Below the pieces are notes generated by a model. That model was not told the origin of the DNA. It worked only from the letters and a program-made list of their open reading frames with translations, and did not search any database. A stretch of 64,000 nt of DNA, from contig DAIDGQ010000045.1 in the NCBI GenBank assembly GCA_027452215.1, forward strand, positions 1 through 64,000. The letters run 5' to 3'. A program made the translations under genes and the position numbers. Shown piece by piece: positions 40,686 through 50,455 of the stretch; position 1 is the first letter of the stretch; every line of letters begins with the position of its first letter. Origin of the DNA: Granulicella sp. GTDB lineage: Bacteria; Acidobacteriota; Terriglobia; Terriglobales; Acidobacteriaceae.

Positions 40686-42350
40686 TTATTGACCTTTTTC
40701 GTTGTCGCGAATGAACTCGGCGGTGCGGTCGCGCAGGCCGGTGCGGGCCTCGGGGTTGACGTAGACCATGTGGCCGGTCTGGAAGAACTTGTAGGCGATG
40801 TTCTTCTGCAGGCTGGCGGGGATCGGAAGGTGCTTCATCTCGTACGTAGCTCCGAAGTAGAGGGTGCCGAGATCGAAGTAGCCACCCATGAGCAGGATGT
40901 GCATCTTCGGGTTGACCTTCATGGTGTAGGCGAGGTCGGCCTCGACGTTGGAGCTCGTTCCGGGCCAGCCACCTTCACCGCTGGGAGACTTGACGGCCAT
41001 GTCCCAGTTCCAGCCGCTCATGCGGGCGCTGGGCTCGTAGGTGAGGTTCTGGCCGAAGTTCAGGGTGGTGTGGGCGTAGGTGTTCATGGCGGACTGGATG
41101 GCGGACTCGATGGACTCGGTGAAGGGGTCGTAGTCGGTCTCGGAGTTCATGGGGTTCATGCTGGGGCCGTTCCAGCGGGAGTCCAGGCGGCCGGTTGTCT
41201 CGCCGGTGCTGCCGAGGAGGTCCTGGGCGAACTGCCCTCCCGTGAGACGAAGGTTCGCCTTAACCCACGTCGCGGCGGGGATTCCGGTGTAGCTCTCGAG
41301 CTTGGCGGCGACAGCAGCCTTTTTGGTTGCGTCGAGGTCGGCTCCCTGGAGGAGAGCGCTAGCGTAATCGCCGAGCGAGAACTGCTCGACCTCATGCAGC
41401 CAGGGTTCGAGTTGGGCGGGCTGGCCGGGGACCTTGTGGTGATACCACGCCGTGGCGGCAAAGCTGGGGAGCGCGAGATAGAAGCCGTTGTCGGTGCCGG
41501 GGTTGCCGTCCGAGCCGTCGGCGGAGTCGTCAAAGCTCAATATCTGGGAGAGGAAGACGACGCCGTTCAGATCGACGCCGTGGTGTTGCAGAGCGGCGGA
41601 GAGCGCGGCGTCGCGGGTGGTGCCGTAGCTCTCACCGAAGAGGAACCGCGGCGAGTTCCAGCGGTCGTACTTGGTGAGGAAGCGGCGGATGAAACGCTGG
41701 AAGGCGGCGGCGTCCTGATCGATGCCGTAGAAGGCCTTGTTGGCGTCCTTGCCCATGACGCGGCCGTAACCGGTGCCGGGGGCGTCGATGAAGACGAGGT
41801 CGGCGGTGTCGAGGAGAGTGTCCTCGTTGGGCACGATTTTGTAGGGGCCTCCGGCGGGATGGTCGAGGTCGGGGAGGACGACGCGGACGGGGCCGAAGCT
41901 GGCCATGCGCAGGTACATAGTGGCGGAGCCGGGACCTCCGTTGTAGATGAAGACGACGGGGCGGGTGGCGGCGTCGACGCCTTTGGCGAAGTAGGCGGTA
42001 TAGAACATGGTGGCGGTGGCGGGACGGTCCTCGGGCTTGGCGGGGAGCTCCACTCCGGAGTCGGGAAGGAGCTTGCCGTCGAGGCCGAGCATGGCGTCCT
42101 GCGCGTCGGTGGCTCCGACGGTGATGAGGCCGGCGACGGCTTTGTAGGCGATGGTCTTGCCTCCCGCGGTGACGGAGCCTTCAGTGACGGAGTCGGGCGT
42201 GGTCGCGACAGACTTGGGGGGCTCGGTGGCGGCGGTGGTCGTGGTAGTGGTGGTTTTGTCGGCGTGATGGTCCTGCGCGAGGGCGGAGGTGGCGAACAAA
42301 ACGGCGGCTGCTGAGAGACAAGTGAACGTGCGTCGAACCGGTGAAGACAT
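40686..42350 (-). CDS. Exported S10 serine carboxypeptidase-like protein
   Basis: 554 residues. Signal peptide (MSSPVRRTFTCLSAAAVLFATSALAQ), a Thr-rich linker (HHADKTTTTTTTAATEPP), then an S10 fold: IYNGGPGSATMYL, the nucleophile in FLFGESYGTTRDA, LLMGGYFDLGTLYF carrying the likely Asp, and FQTGHMVYVNPEA with the His. Related to but clearly distinct from the S10 protein at 27949. GGAG lies before the ATG. It is the last gene of a minus-strand stretch and ends in a strong hairpin. Confidence 0.9.
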   Translation of the reverse strand: MSSPVRRTFTCLSAAAVLFATSALAQDHHADKTTTTTTTAATEPPKSVATTPDSVTEGSVTAGGKTIAYKAVAGLITVGATDAQDAMLGLDGKLLPDSGVELPAKPEDRPATATMFYTAYFAKGVDAATRPVVFIYNGGPGSATMYLRMASFGPVRVVLPDLDHPAGGPYKIVPNEDTLLDTADLVFIDAPGTGYGRVMGKDANKAFYGIDQDAAAFQRFIRRFLTKYDRWNSPRFLFGESYGTTRDAALSAALQHHGVDLNGVVFLSQILSFDDSADGSDGNPGTDNGFYLALPSFAATAWYHHKVPGQPAQLEPWLHEVEQFSLGDYASALLQGADLDATKKAAVAAKLESYTGIPAATWVKANLRLTGGQFAQDLLGSTGETTGRLDSRWNGPSMNPMNSETDYDPFTESIESAIQSAMNTYAHTTLNFGQNLTYEPSARMSGWNWDMAVKSPSGEGGWPGTSSNVEADLAYTMKVNPKMHILLMGGYFDLGTLYFGATYEMKHLPIPASLQKNIAYKFFQTGHMVYVNPEARTGLRDRTAEFIRDNEKGQ

Positions 42351-42462
42351 GCTGACTCCAGTGCTGAAGATGTGAAAGGGATCCCAACGTTGCAGGAGTG
42401 CAGTATACCCGTTTGGCCGCGGGTGCTACTCTCATCTGCAAACTATTCAGGAGCCTCTTTCG

Positions 42463-44433
42463 ATGCGTTTCCATCGCAGCTTACCCGGAATTTTCCTGTC
42501 GCTTACAACGCTTGCGGTGGCTGGAGCACAGGCTCCGGCGCGGCACGCTTACACGGTGCATGACTGGGCTGCGTCGCGCAGCGCGGCTCCGGTGGCGGTG
42601 TCGCCGGAGGGTACGACGATTCTCTATCGCGTGGCGTATGGCGCGGAGAGTGGGCCGGGAGGACGCGAGTTCTGGTTCATTCATCCGGACGGCACGGGAG
42701 CGGTGAAGCTGACGCTGCCGGAGGGATTTTCGCCGGAGGGATTCATGCCGAGTGGCGGCGCTCTGTATGGCTCGTGGAAGGTGAATGGAGCTCCGCAGTT
42801 TGCGGTGTTTGCGATGAAGGGAGAGACGGCCGCGGCGGCTCCGATGACGCTGGTGGTGCTACCTCGCGGGGTGGACGGGATGCTGCCGTCGCCGGATGGA
42901 ACGCAGTTTGCGCTGCTGGCCGATCCTCGATTGCCGGATGCTCTGGACGCGACGAGGACGGTGATTGAGCCGGAGCAGACGAGTCTTTACGTGGTGCGTG
43001 CGGATGGCACGGGAGGAGCGTGGGCTTGCACGGCGGTGCATGACCTGGCGGGAGGCGAAGGCGCGCAGGGACTGCCGGTGGCGTGGTCTCCGGATGGAAC
43101 GGAGCTGGTGCTGCTGTCGAGCACGACGAAGATTGGCAACCACGAGATGCACTCGCAGCTTGATCTTTGCGCCGTGACTGCGGGTGCTGTGAGTGCGGGC
43201 TCGGCTGCAGGTGAGCTGCGGCATGTGGCGACGGTGGATAATTCGGTGTCGTCCGTGGTGTTTGCGGGAGCGGGGGAGATTGCGTTTCTGAGCACGGATG
43301 CTCCGACGCAGACGCCGGAGCATCTGTACTCCGTGGCGGCGAACGGCGGTGCGGTGACGGACCGGACTCCGCAGCTGGCGACGACGGCGAACGCGGTGGG
43401 CGCGGACGGGCACGGGAATATCTTCGTGGAGATCGCGCATGGTGTTCGCAATGAGGTGGACAGCTATCGCGATGGTAGATTGACGCTGGCGTATGCGTGG
43501 CCGGAGGGCGGTGTGGGCCTGCCGACTTCGTCGCCTTATAAAAATGCGGCGGCGCAGATGGCATTCGCCGTGAGTGATCCGACGCATACTGCGAATGTCG
43601 CTGTGGCGAGTGGGAGCGAGCTGCGGCGCATCACCAGCGAGGGGGAGAAGGCGCTCGAGCATGTGGAGCTGGGGCCGGTGCGCGTGGTGCATTGGAAGAG
43701 CAGGCAGGGCGTTGCGCTGGAGGGCATTGCTACGTTTCCTGCGGGGTATGTGGAGGGGAAAAAATATCCGTTCCTGGTGCTGCCGCATGGTGGCCCGGAG
43801 TCGAATGACCGGCTGGGGCTGGACCCGTTCGCGCGCAGCATTGCGGGGCTGGGGTACGTGGTGCTGCAGCCGGAGTACCGCGGGTCTACGGGATATGGCG
43901 ACGCGCATCTGGCCGCGATCTATCAGCACTTTGGCGATCGAGCGTATGAGGATGTGGACTCCGCGACCGACTTTGCGGTGGCGCAGGGGTGGGCCGATCC
44001 GCAGCGGCTGGCGATCTTTGGATGGAGCGCCGGAGGGTTTATGACGTCGTGGACGGTGACGCAGACGCACCGCTACAAGGCGGCGATTGAGGGCGCGGGC
44101 ATTACGGATTGGGGCTCGTTTATTTTTACGAGCGATGTGTATCAGACGGACTTCGACGCTCGGTGGCCGGAGGAAGATCCTGATGCGTTCACGAAGTTTT
44201 CTGCCGTGGACTTCGCGAAGAATGTGACGACGCCTCTGCTGATCCTGCATGGCGCTGCCGATGTGCGCGTGCCGACGTACCAGGGGCGAGAGTACTTCGA
44301 GGTGCTGGCGGCTCGCGGCAAGGTGACTCGGATGGTGACGTATCCGGGGTCGCCGCACTTCCCTTCCCTGTGGCAGCAGCGGATCAATGTGTTCGATGAG
44401 ATTGGCGCGTGGCTGGCGAAGTACAACCCATAA
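42463..44433 (+). CDS. Exported S9 family dipeptidyl/acylaminoacyl peptidase-like
   Basis: 656 residues. Signal peptide (MRFHRSLPGIFLSLTTLAVAGAQ), an N-terminal propeller with WD40-like tags (VAWSPDGTELVLLSS, MLPSPDGTQFALLAD), and a C-terminal hydrolase with Ser in IFGWSAGGFMTSW, Asp in LILHGAADVRVPTYQG and His in TYPGSPHFPSL. PHGGPESNDRLGLDPFARSIAGLGYVVLQPEYRGSTGYG is the classic S9C lead-in. It likely removes dipeptides or acylated residues from peptides. AGGAG is about 9 nt before the ATG. Convergent with the DUF885 gene 30 bp away. Confidence 0.9.
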   Translation: MRFHRSLPGIFLSLTTLAVAGAQAPARHAYTVHDWAASRSAAPVAVSPEGTTILYRVAYGAESGPGGREFWFIHPDGTGAVKLTLPEGFSPEGFMPSGGALYGSWKVNGAPQFAVFAMKGETAAAAPMTLVVLPRGVDGMLPSPDGTQFALLADPRLPDALDATRTVIEPEQTSLYVVRADGTGGAWACTAVHDLAGGEGAQGLPVAWSPDGTELVLLSSTTKIGNHEMHSQLDLCAVTAGAVSAGSAAGELRHVATVDNSVSSVVFAGAGEIAFLSTDAPTQTPEHLYSVAANGGAVTDRTPQLATTANAVGADGHGNIFVEIAHGVRNEVDSYRDGRLTLAYAWPEGGVGLPTSSPYKNAAAQMAFAVSDPTHTANVAVASGSELRRITSEGEKALEHVELGPVRVVHWKSRQGVALEGIATFPAGYVEGKKYPFLVLPHGGPESNDRLGLDPFARSIAGLGYVVLQPEYRGSTGYGDAHLAAIYQHFGDRAYEDVDSATDFAVAQGWADPQRLAIFGWSAGGFMTSWTVTQTHRYKAAIEGAGITDWGSFIFTSDVYQTDFDARWPEEDPDAFTKFSAVDFAKNVTTPLLILHGAADVRVPTYQGREYFEVLAARGKVTRMVTYPGSPHFPSLWQQRINVFDEIGAWLAKYNP

Positions 44434-44463
44434 CGCAAAGGCAAGCCCCGCGGCCAGGGAGCG

Positions 44464-46272
44464 TCATTTTTCCATGTCGGGGTAGGGGCCGATGCCGCCC
44501 TTGGCGATGAAGTCGTCGATGTGCTGGGTGAGGACGGGGAGGGGCACGCAGCCGAGCTCGAGGACGGCGTCGTGGAAGGCTCGGATGTTGAACCTCGGGC
44601 CGAGGGCGGCTTCGGCTTTGTGGCGCGCTTTGAGGATCGCCATCTCGCCGAGATAGTAGGAGAGCGCCTGACCGGGCCAGGAGATATAGCGGTCCACCTC
44701 GGTCTCGATTTCGTGGTCGGAGAGAGCGGTGTTTTCGCGGAGGTATTGTTGGGCCTGCTCGCGCGTCCAGCCCTGCGCGTGGACTCCGGTGTCGACGACG
44801 AGGCGTGCGGCGCGCCAGGCTTGATAGCTGAGCATGCCGAAGGTCTCGTAGGGCGTGTGGTAGATGCCCATCTCGGTGCCGAGACGTTCGCAGTAGAGCG
44901 CCCAGCCTTCTCCATACGCGGAGATGTAGGCGTTGCGGAACTTGGGTAGATGGCGGGCTTTGACGACCTCTTCGGCGATGGGCATCTGGAAGGCGTGGCC
45001 GGGCGCGGACTCGTGCAGCGTGAGCGCGGGAAGAGAGTAGAGGCCGCGCGCGGGGAGGTCGTAGGTGTTGACGAGATAGACTCCGGGGCCGCCGCGCGCG
45101 GAGGTGTAGAAGGGCGCGATCTCGTCGGGGACGGGCTTGATGCCGAAGCGGCGGCGAGGGAGATAGCCGAAGTAGTCGGAGGCGACGCCATCGAATTCTT
45201 TGGCGATGAAGGCGGCTCTCATGAGGAGGTCTTCGGGGGTCTTAGCATAGAACTGCGGGTCGGTGCGGAGGAAGCTGAGGAACTCGGGGAGCGCGCCCTT
45301 GAAGCCGCTCTGCTGCATGGCGGTGAGCATCTCGGCGTGGATGCTGGCCATTTCGCTGAGACCGATGGCGTGGATCTGATCGGGGGTGAGCGTGAGGGTG
45401 GTGAACTCGAGGATCTTGGACTGGTAGTAAGCCTTGCCGTTGGGGAGGGACTCGGCGGCGAGCGAGGTTTGGGCGTGGGGGATGTAGTCGTCGCGGAAGA
45501 AGGCGAGGAGGGCGGCGTAGGAGGGGATGACGTCGGCCTGGATGGCGGCCGCGGCCTCGGCGCGGAGTTTTTTCTGGTCGTCGGAGGGGATGCTGGCGGG
45601 CATCTTTTCGAAGGGCTTGAAGTAGACGGTGCTCTCTGGAGTTTTGGCGGTGGCGACGGGGACGAGCGAGGCGTCGCGGCCGGTGAGCGTGACCCTTGGA
45701 GGAGTGAAGCCGCGGGCGAGGCCGGCTTGCATGTTGGCGATGTTTTCGCGGAAGTAGCGAGGGATGTCGTGGAGCTGCGCGAGGTAGTTGGCGTAGTCCT
45801 GCTGGGTCTTGAAGGGGAGGCGGGTGACCTCTTCTTCGTCGGACCAGAAGGCGGAGTCGGAGTTGGCGGGGCGCTCGTATTCGCGGAAGGTCTGGGCGTT
45901 GATGAGGCTGATGAGCTGGGCTCGGAAGACCTGGTAGTTGATTCGCTCGGAGGGCGAGAGGGAGGAGGGTTGGAGCGCGTCGACCTGGCGGAGGACACCC
46001 TGCCAGTGGACGAGATCGGCCTGCTGGGTGGCGGCGTCGACGAAGGGCAGCTCGGCGAGAATCTTCTCGGGCTGATCTTCGTCGGGGGCCCCTCGCTGGG
46101 CTTTGCGCCAGGCGTCTTCGGCGGTGGTGATGGCGTTGAGGCGGCGGTCCTGCGTTGCGGAGTGCGGCGTGGTGGTGATGGGGTGCGGCGTGGCGGTGGC
46201 GGGCTGCTGCGCGGTCGCGGCGCTGAGGAGGCAGAGCATCGCCGCGGCACAGACGGAGTTGAACGGGGTCAC
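44464..46272 (-). CDS. Exported DUF885 family putative metallopeptidase
   Basis: 602 residues from GTG 46272 (AGGAG five nt upstream). Signal peptide (about 1-21), then the DUF885 fold. The key motif LHESAPGHAFQ (HExxxGH) is the presumed zinc site, with downstream YGEGWALYCERLG as the likely third ligand helix. DUF885 members are mostly uncharacterised; some relatives are carboxypeptidases. Its place next to exported S9 and S10 peptidases supports a peptide-degrading role. Otherwise standard length. Confidence 0.88.
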   Translation of the reverse strand: MTPFNSVCAAAMLCLLSAATAQQPATATPHPITTTPHSATQDRRLNAITTAEDAWRKAQRGAPDEDQPEKILAELPFVDAATQQADLVHWQGVLRQVDALQPSSLSPSERINYQVFRAQLISLINAQTFREYERPANSDSAFWSDEEEVTRLPFKTQQDYANYLAQLHDIPRYFRENIANMQAGLARGFTPPRVTLTGRDASLVPVATAKTPESTVYFKPFEKMPASIPSDDQKKLRAEAAAAIQADVIPSYAALLAFFRDDYIPHAQTSLAAESLPNGKAYYQSKILEFTTLTLTPDQIHAIGLSEMASIHAEMLTAMQQSGFKGALPEFLSFLRTDPQFYAKTPEDLLMRAAFIAKEFDGVASDYFGYLPRRRFGIKPVPDEIAPFYTSARGGPGVYLVNTYDLPARGLYSLPALTLHESAPGHAFQMPIAEEVVKARHLPKFRNAYISAYGEGWALYCERLGTEMGIYHTPYETFGMLSYQAWRAARLVVDTGVHAQGWTREQAQQYLRENTALSDHEIETEVDRYISWPGQALSYYLGEMAILKARHKAEAALGPRFNIRAFHDAVLELGCVPLPVLTQHIDDFIAKGGIGPYPDMEK

Positions 46273-46417
46273 GGAATCTCCTGCAACTACGAGGATGGAA
46301 CTACTGTACGGGATGACGCGTCCAATCAGGGAGTTGCCGCGTGTACATCGGTGCGCGCTAGACTGTTCGCTGCAGCTCGAAACGGTTTGCTGAGCTTAGA
46401 GACGTGGGAGAGATGGT

Positions 46418-47746
46418 ATGCGTGTTGGCCTGATGACCCGGGAGTATCCGCCGTATGTGTACGGCGGCGCAGGGGTGCATGTGGAGTATCTGTCGCGCGA
46501 GCTGGCGAAGACGATTGAGGTCGATGTGCATGCGTGGGGAGAGACTCCGGAGGCCGAGAGCCTGCGCGATCCGCAGCTTCCGCATGGAGCTCATCTGCAG
46601 ATTCACTTTGAGCAGCCGTGGCCGCTGATCTCGCATGGCACCGACGCGAAGTTCAAGGGAGCGCTGGAGGCGCTGTCGCTGAACCTGCTGCAGAATCTGC
46701 ACCTGGAGAAGCTGGACGTCATTCATACGCATACCTGGTATGTCGCGATGGCGGGGTTTCTGGCGAAGAAGCTGTATGGGATTCCGTTTGTGCTGACGAC
46801 GCATTCGCTGGAGCCGCTGCGGGCGTGGAAAGCCGAGCAGCTGGGCACGGGCTATGCGCTGAGTTCGTGGATGGAGCGGACGGCGATTCTGGATGCCGAC
46901 GCGATTGTGGCGGTGTCGAATGGAACGAAGGACGACATCGTGAAGGCGTATCCGGATGTGGATCCGAGCAGGATTCATGTGATCTATAACGGCATCGACC
47001 TGCAGCAGTATCAGTACACGGAAGACGTGAGCGCGCTGAAGAAATACGGCGTCGATACAGAGAAGCCGTACGTGCTGTTTGTGGGGAGGATTACTCGGCA
47101 GAAGGGCGTGACGCACCTGGTGGAGGCGATCCAGTATCTTCCTCCGGGGACCCAGATTGTGCTGTGCGCGGGAGCTCCGGATACCCCGGAGATTGCTACC
47201 GAGATGCGCGAGAAGGTAGAGGCCGTGCGAAGGTTCACGCCGGGAAGCCAGCGCGCGGTGGTGGAGAATTTTACGGCGGATGGAGGGCACTCCACCGCTA
47301 CCGGAGACCCGACGGGAACCGGGCATAACCTTGTCTGGATTGAGCAGATGGTGACCAAGGAAGAGGCGATTCAGCTGTACTCGCACTGTGCCGTGTTCTG
47401 CTGCCCGTCGGTGTATGAGCCGTTCGGGATTATCAATCTGGAGGCGATGGCGTGCAGAGCTCCGGTGGTCGCGAGCGCTACGGGAGGGATTCTGGAGGTC
47501 GTGGTGGAGGGCCAGACCGGTCACCTGGTGCCGTTCGAGGCGGATCCGGTGACGACGTTCCCGATGGATCCGGCACAGTTTGCGAAGGACCTCGCGAGGC
47601 GCATCACCGACCTGCTGAACGATCCGGAGAAGGCACAGCGAATGGGCGATGCGGGACGCAAGCGCGTCGAGGAGCACTTTTCGTGGACAGCGATTGCAGC
47701 TCAGACGATCGAGCTGTATGAGAGCCTGATCGCGAAACGAGCCTAG
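46418..47746 (+). CDS. GT4 glycosyltransferase, GlgA-type (actinobacterial glycogen synthase-like)
   Basis: 442 residues, GT-B fold. MTREYPPYVYGGAGVHVEYLSREL is typical of the actinobacterial-type GlgA/GlgM branch; the donor-binding motifs IYNGIDLQQYQ, LFVGRITRQKGVTHLVEA and PSVYEPFGIINLEAMAC (with the E-x7-E) follow. It would transfer glucose from a nucleotide or maltosyl-phosphate route into alpha-1,4-glucan. Relative to the family, an extra roughly 20-residue stretch (ENFTADGGHSTATGDPTGTG) sits before VWIEQMV. No glgB or glgC neighbours. GGGAG precedes the ATG. Its stop shares a CTAG with the opposite gene. Confidence 0.85.
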   Translation: MRVGLMTREYPPYVYGGAGVHVEYLSRELAKTIEVDVHAWGETPEAESLRDPQLPHGAHLQIHFEQPWPLISHGTDAKFKGALEALSLNLLQNLHLEKLDVIHTHTWYVAMAGFLAKKLYGIPFVLTTHSLEPLRAWKAEQLGTGYALSSWMERTAILDADAIVAVSNGTKDDIVKAYPDVDPSRIHVIYNGIDLQQYQYTEDVSALKKYGVDTEKPYVLFVGRITRQKGVTHLVEAIQYLPPGTQIVLCAGAPDTPEIATEMREKVEAVRRFTPGSQRAVVENFTADGGHSTATGDPTGTGHNLVWIEQMVTKEEAIQLYSHCAVFCCPSVYEPFGIINLEAMACRAPVVASATGGILEVVVEGQTGHLVPFEADPVTTFPMDPAQFAKDLARRITDLLNDPEKAQRMGDAGRKRVEEHFSWTAIAAQTIELYESLIAKRA

Positions 47747-47937
47747 GTGTGCGGGTGCGGAACGGTCGATAGATCGAGCGAGAGCACATAGATGGCGATA
47801 GCGGCGGCGATGAAGAGGACGCCTACCCAGAACTTCCAGTCCTTGTGAGCTCGCAGGTAGTAGGGCTTCTGCTGCTCGTGCGGATGGTGGGGGCCGGTGT
47901 CGTCGTGGCGATGGTCGGGGTGTTTACCTTCAGGCAT
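47743..47937 (-). CDS. Small single-TM protein, His-rich N-terminus
   Basis: 64 residues: a His/Asp-rich cytoplasmic start ([20 protein letters not shown]), then one TM ([19 protein letters not shown]) and a short tail. No family known to me; possibly metal-binding given seven or more His. GATAAT ends 6 nt before the ATG and no Shine-Dalgarno is present. Converges with the GlgA-like gene (stops in one CTAG) and diverges from transaldolase. Confidence 0.7.
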   Translation of the reverse strand: MPEGKHPDHRHDDTGPHHPHEQQKPYYLRAHKDWKFWVGVLFIAAAIAIYVLSLDLSTVPHPHT

Positions 47938-48053
47938 GACTTCATTATCTCTTCCCCGCGCAAGCTAAAGATGGTTCATTCTGCACAGGTTGCGAAGGGG
48001 TGCGGAACGGCGTTGGAGTTGGGCGGGTTTCCGTTGATGGATGGCGCGGGATT

Positions 48054-48059
48054 TATAAT
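48054..48059 (+). promoter_or_regulatory. -10 box (TATAAT) of the transaldolase gene
   Basis: A perfect TATAAT 49 nt before the tal ATG; the -35 region is not well conserved (CCGTTG at 17-bp spacing). Gives a short leader ending in TAGGAG. Confidence 0.5.
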
Positions 48060-48108
48060 TGAAGGTGTCGCGCACGGTGCGCCCACAACTGTTTGCATAG
48101 GAGCCTAT

Positions 48109-49107
48109 ATGGCGAATCTTTTAGATCAGCTCAAGTCCATGACTACCGTCGTCTCCGATACCGGCGACATCAACTCGATCAAGCAGTACAAGCCGACCGA
48201 TGCGACGACGAATCCTTCGCTGATTGCAGCGGCGGCGGGTATGCCGGAGTATCAGCACATTGTGGACGACGTGCTGCAGAGTGCTCGTGAGAAGGCTGGC
48301 GAGAACGCCTCCGACAAGGATGTCGCGGCGGCTGCGTTTAAGACGTTGGCGGTCGCCTTTGGCCGCAAGATTCTTGAGATCGTACCGGGCCGCGTGTCCA
48401 CCGAAGTCGATGCGCGCATGAGCTACGACACGGCGAAGACCATCGAACAGGCACACGACATCATCAAGCAGTATGAGGATGCCGGCATCTCGCGGGAGCG
48501 CGTGCTCATCAAGATCGCATCGACGTGGGAGGGCATTCAGGCTGCCGAGAAGCTCGAGACTGAGGGCATCCATTGCAACCTGACGCTGCTGTTCGGCCTG
48601 CACCAGGCGATTGCATGCGCCGAGGCCAAGGTGACGCTGATCTCGCCGTTCGTGGGACGAATTCTGGACTGGTACAAGAAGGACACGGGTAAGGACTACT
48701 CCGGTGCCGAAGATCCAGGCGTCAAGTCGGTCACGGAGATCTACCAGTACTACAAGAAGTTTGGCTATAAGACGGTGGTGATGGGAGCGAGCTTCCGCAA
48801 TATCGGCGAGATCACGGAGCTGGCTGGATGCGACCTGCTGACCATCGCTCCGAAGCTGTTGGATGAGCTGCAGAAGTCTGAGGGAACGCTGGAGCGCAAG
48901 CTCGATGCGTCGAAGGCTGCGTCGCTGTCGATTGAGAAGATCGTGGTGGATAAGGCCACGTTCGACAAGATGCACGCGGAGAACCGGATGGCGCACGACA
49001 AGCTGAAGGAAGGCATTGAAGGCTTCTCGAAGGCGCTGGAAGATCTGGAAGTATTGCTGGAGAAGCGCTTAGCCGAGCTGCCGAAGCCGCAGGCCGTGAA
49101 GTGGTAG
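48109..49107 (+). CDS. tal: Transaldolase
   Basis: 332 residues beginning [20 protein letters not shown]; the track ORF (47845) starts far upstream and is ignored. Class I aldolase-fold enzyme of the non-oxidative pentose phosphate pathway, moving a dihydroxyacetone unit between sedoheptulose-7-P and glyceraldehyde-3-P. Landmarks: [13 protein letters not shown], the Schiff-base Lys in [34 protein letters not shown] and [13 protein letters not shown]. Length fits the E. coli TalB type. TAGGAG lies close to the ATG. A perfect terminator follows. Confidence 0.97.
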   Translation: MANLLDQLKSMTTVVSDTGDINSIKQYKPTDATTNPSLIAAAAGMPEYQHIVDDVLQSAREKAGENASDKDVAAAAFKTLAVAFGRKILEIVPGRVSTEVDARMSYDTAKTIEQAHDIIKQYEDAGISRERVLIKIASTWEGIQAAEKLETEGIHCNLTLLFGLHQAIACAEAKVTLISPFVGRILDWYKKDTGKDYSGAEDPGVKSVTEIYQYYKKFGYKTVVMGASFRNIGEITELAGCDLLTIAPKLLDELQKSEGTLERKLDASKAASLSIEKIVVDKATFDKMHAENRMAHDKLKEGIEGFSKALEDLEVLLEKRLAELPKPQAVKW

Positions 49108-49135
49108 AGCGTAAGGAGTAAGGAGTAGTGAATGG

Positions 49136-49163
49136 AAAGGCCGCCTCTTGCGAGGCGGCCTTT
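49136..49163. terminator. Terminator after tal
   Basis: AAAGGCCGCCTC-TTGC-GAGGCGGCCTTT, a perfect 12-bp stem flanked by A and T runs, between tal (+) and the GT2 gene (-), so likely bidirectional. Confidence 0.9.
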
Positions 49164-49189
49164 CTGTTGGTGCACTCGGTCGCTGAAGT

Positions 49190-50434
49190 CTAGCGGCGTT
49201 TGAGGCCGAGCAGGCTCAGGAAGAAGCTGGCGAAGCAGATCTCGGTGCCGAGCATGAGGCAGAGCATCGAGGGCAGAGTACGGCGCATCATCTGCACCGG
49301 AGGAAGTGGGCCGTAGCCTGCGTGCGACCAGGAGACGACCGACGACGCGGCGATGCCGACGCCGACCAGCACCATCAGGACGCCGACGATGAGGCCGGTT
49401 TCGAGGGTGACGTAGTGGAACCAGCGGTCGAAGCCTTCGTCCTCGGGGAGCAGGCCTTCGGTGATGGCAAAGACCTTGGCGGCGACGGCGAAGAAGACGA
49501 GCTGGAAGCCGAGCAGGACGGCGGCGGCGGCGTAGGCGAGGGTGTCGACGCCGAGATTCAGGTGGCCGAGCGGGCGCTCCGCCGGAAGCAGCCACGCCAT
49601 CAGGCCGAGGCCGACGAGCATGAGCGTGAGGCCAGGGTAGAGGAACAGCCAGCGCGGCGAGTACATGAGCAGGAAGCGGAGATGCCGCCAGCCGTCGCGC
49701 CAGGTCTTGAGGTGCGGTGGGCGGCTGCGCCCATCCTTCTGGAGGGTGGTGGGGACTTCGACGATTTTCTGGCCGAGCAGCGATGCTTTGACGACCATCT
49801 CGCTGGCGAACTCCATGCCGGTGGTGCGCAGGCCGAGGCGGGCGTAGGCGTCTTTGCTGAAGGCTCGCATGCCACAGTGGAAGTCGCCGATGGGAGCGTG
49901 GAACAGCTTGCGGCCGAGGAAGCTGAGCACGGGGTTGCCGAGGTAGCGATGCAGCGGCGGCATGGCCTTGGGGCCGATGCCACCTCGAAAGCGATTGCCC
50001 ATGACGAGGTCGGCGCCGGCTCGGAGCTGGGTGAGGAAGCGGGGGATGTGGGCGAATTCGTAGCTGTCGTCGGCGTCGCCCATGAGGACGTATTTGCCGT
50101 GCGCGGCGTTGATTCCAGCGTTGAGCGCGGCTCCGTAGCCGCGGACGGGCACGGGGATGACGCGAGCTCCATGGGCCAGGGCGATCTCCTGCGAGCCGTC
50201 AGTGGATCCGTTGTCGGCGATAACGACTTCGCCGGCGATGCCGCTGGCGGCGAGGGCGGCGAGGGCCTTATCGACGCAGACGGCGAGCGTCTCCGCCTCG
50301 TTCAGGCAGGGCATCACCACGGTCAGCTCGACGGGCGGGGTGTGGGCGGTGAGGGACTCCACGCCAGCGGCGGCGGACTCCATCCCAGCGGCTACGATGG
50401 TGCGACCTCGTACGTCCTCGGCGTCGGTACTCAA
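49190..50434 (-). CDS. GT2 glycosyltransferase with membrane domain (DPM-like)
   Basis: 414 residues. The N-terminal GT-A domain has ELTVVMPCLNEAETL, EVVIADNGSTDGSQ, the DXD-type YVLMGDADDSYEF and GDFHCGMRAFSKDA, which match polyprenyl-phosphate glycosyltransferases. The C-terminal third has about four TMs. Such enzymes load a sugar onto undecaprenyl phosphate, which GT39-type membrane enzymes then use. It sits 21 bp after a GT39-like gene in the same direction, so they are a likely donor-maker and user pair. Confidence 0.88.
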   Translation of the reverse strand: MSTDAEDVRGRTIVAAGMESAAAGVESLTAHTPPVELTVVMPCLNEAETLAVCVDKALAALAASGIAGEVVIADNGSTDGSQEIALAHGARVIPVPVRGYGAALNAGINAAHGKYVLMGDADDSYEFAHIPRFLTQLRAGADLVMGNRFRGGIGPKAMPPLHRYLGNPVLSFLGRKLFHAPIGDFHCGMRAFSKDAYARLGLRTTGMEFASEMVVKASLLGQKIVEVPTTLQKDGRSRPPHLKTWRDGWRHLRFLLMYSPRWLFLYPGLTLMLVGLGLMAWLLPAERPLGHLNLGVDTLAYAAAAVLLGFQLVFFAVAAKVFAITEGLLPEDEGFDRWFHYVTLETGLIVGVLMVLVGVGIAASSVVSWSHAGYGPLPPVQMMRRTLPSMLCLMLGTEICFASFFLSLLGLKRR

Positions 50435-50455
50435 TGCGTTTCTCCCCTGCCGCAG

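Noticed and set aside
47845-48108. Longer N-terminus for transaldolase
   Set aside because: Would overlap the divergent small gene and its promoter; the family begins at MANLLDQL with a good Shine-Dalgarno.
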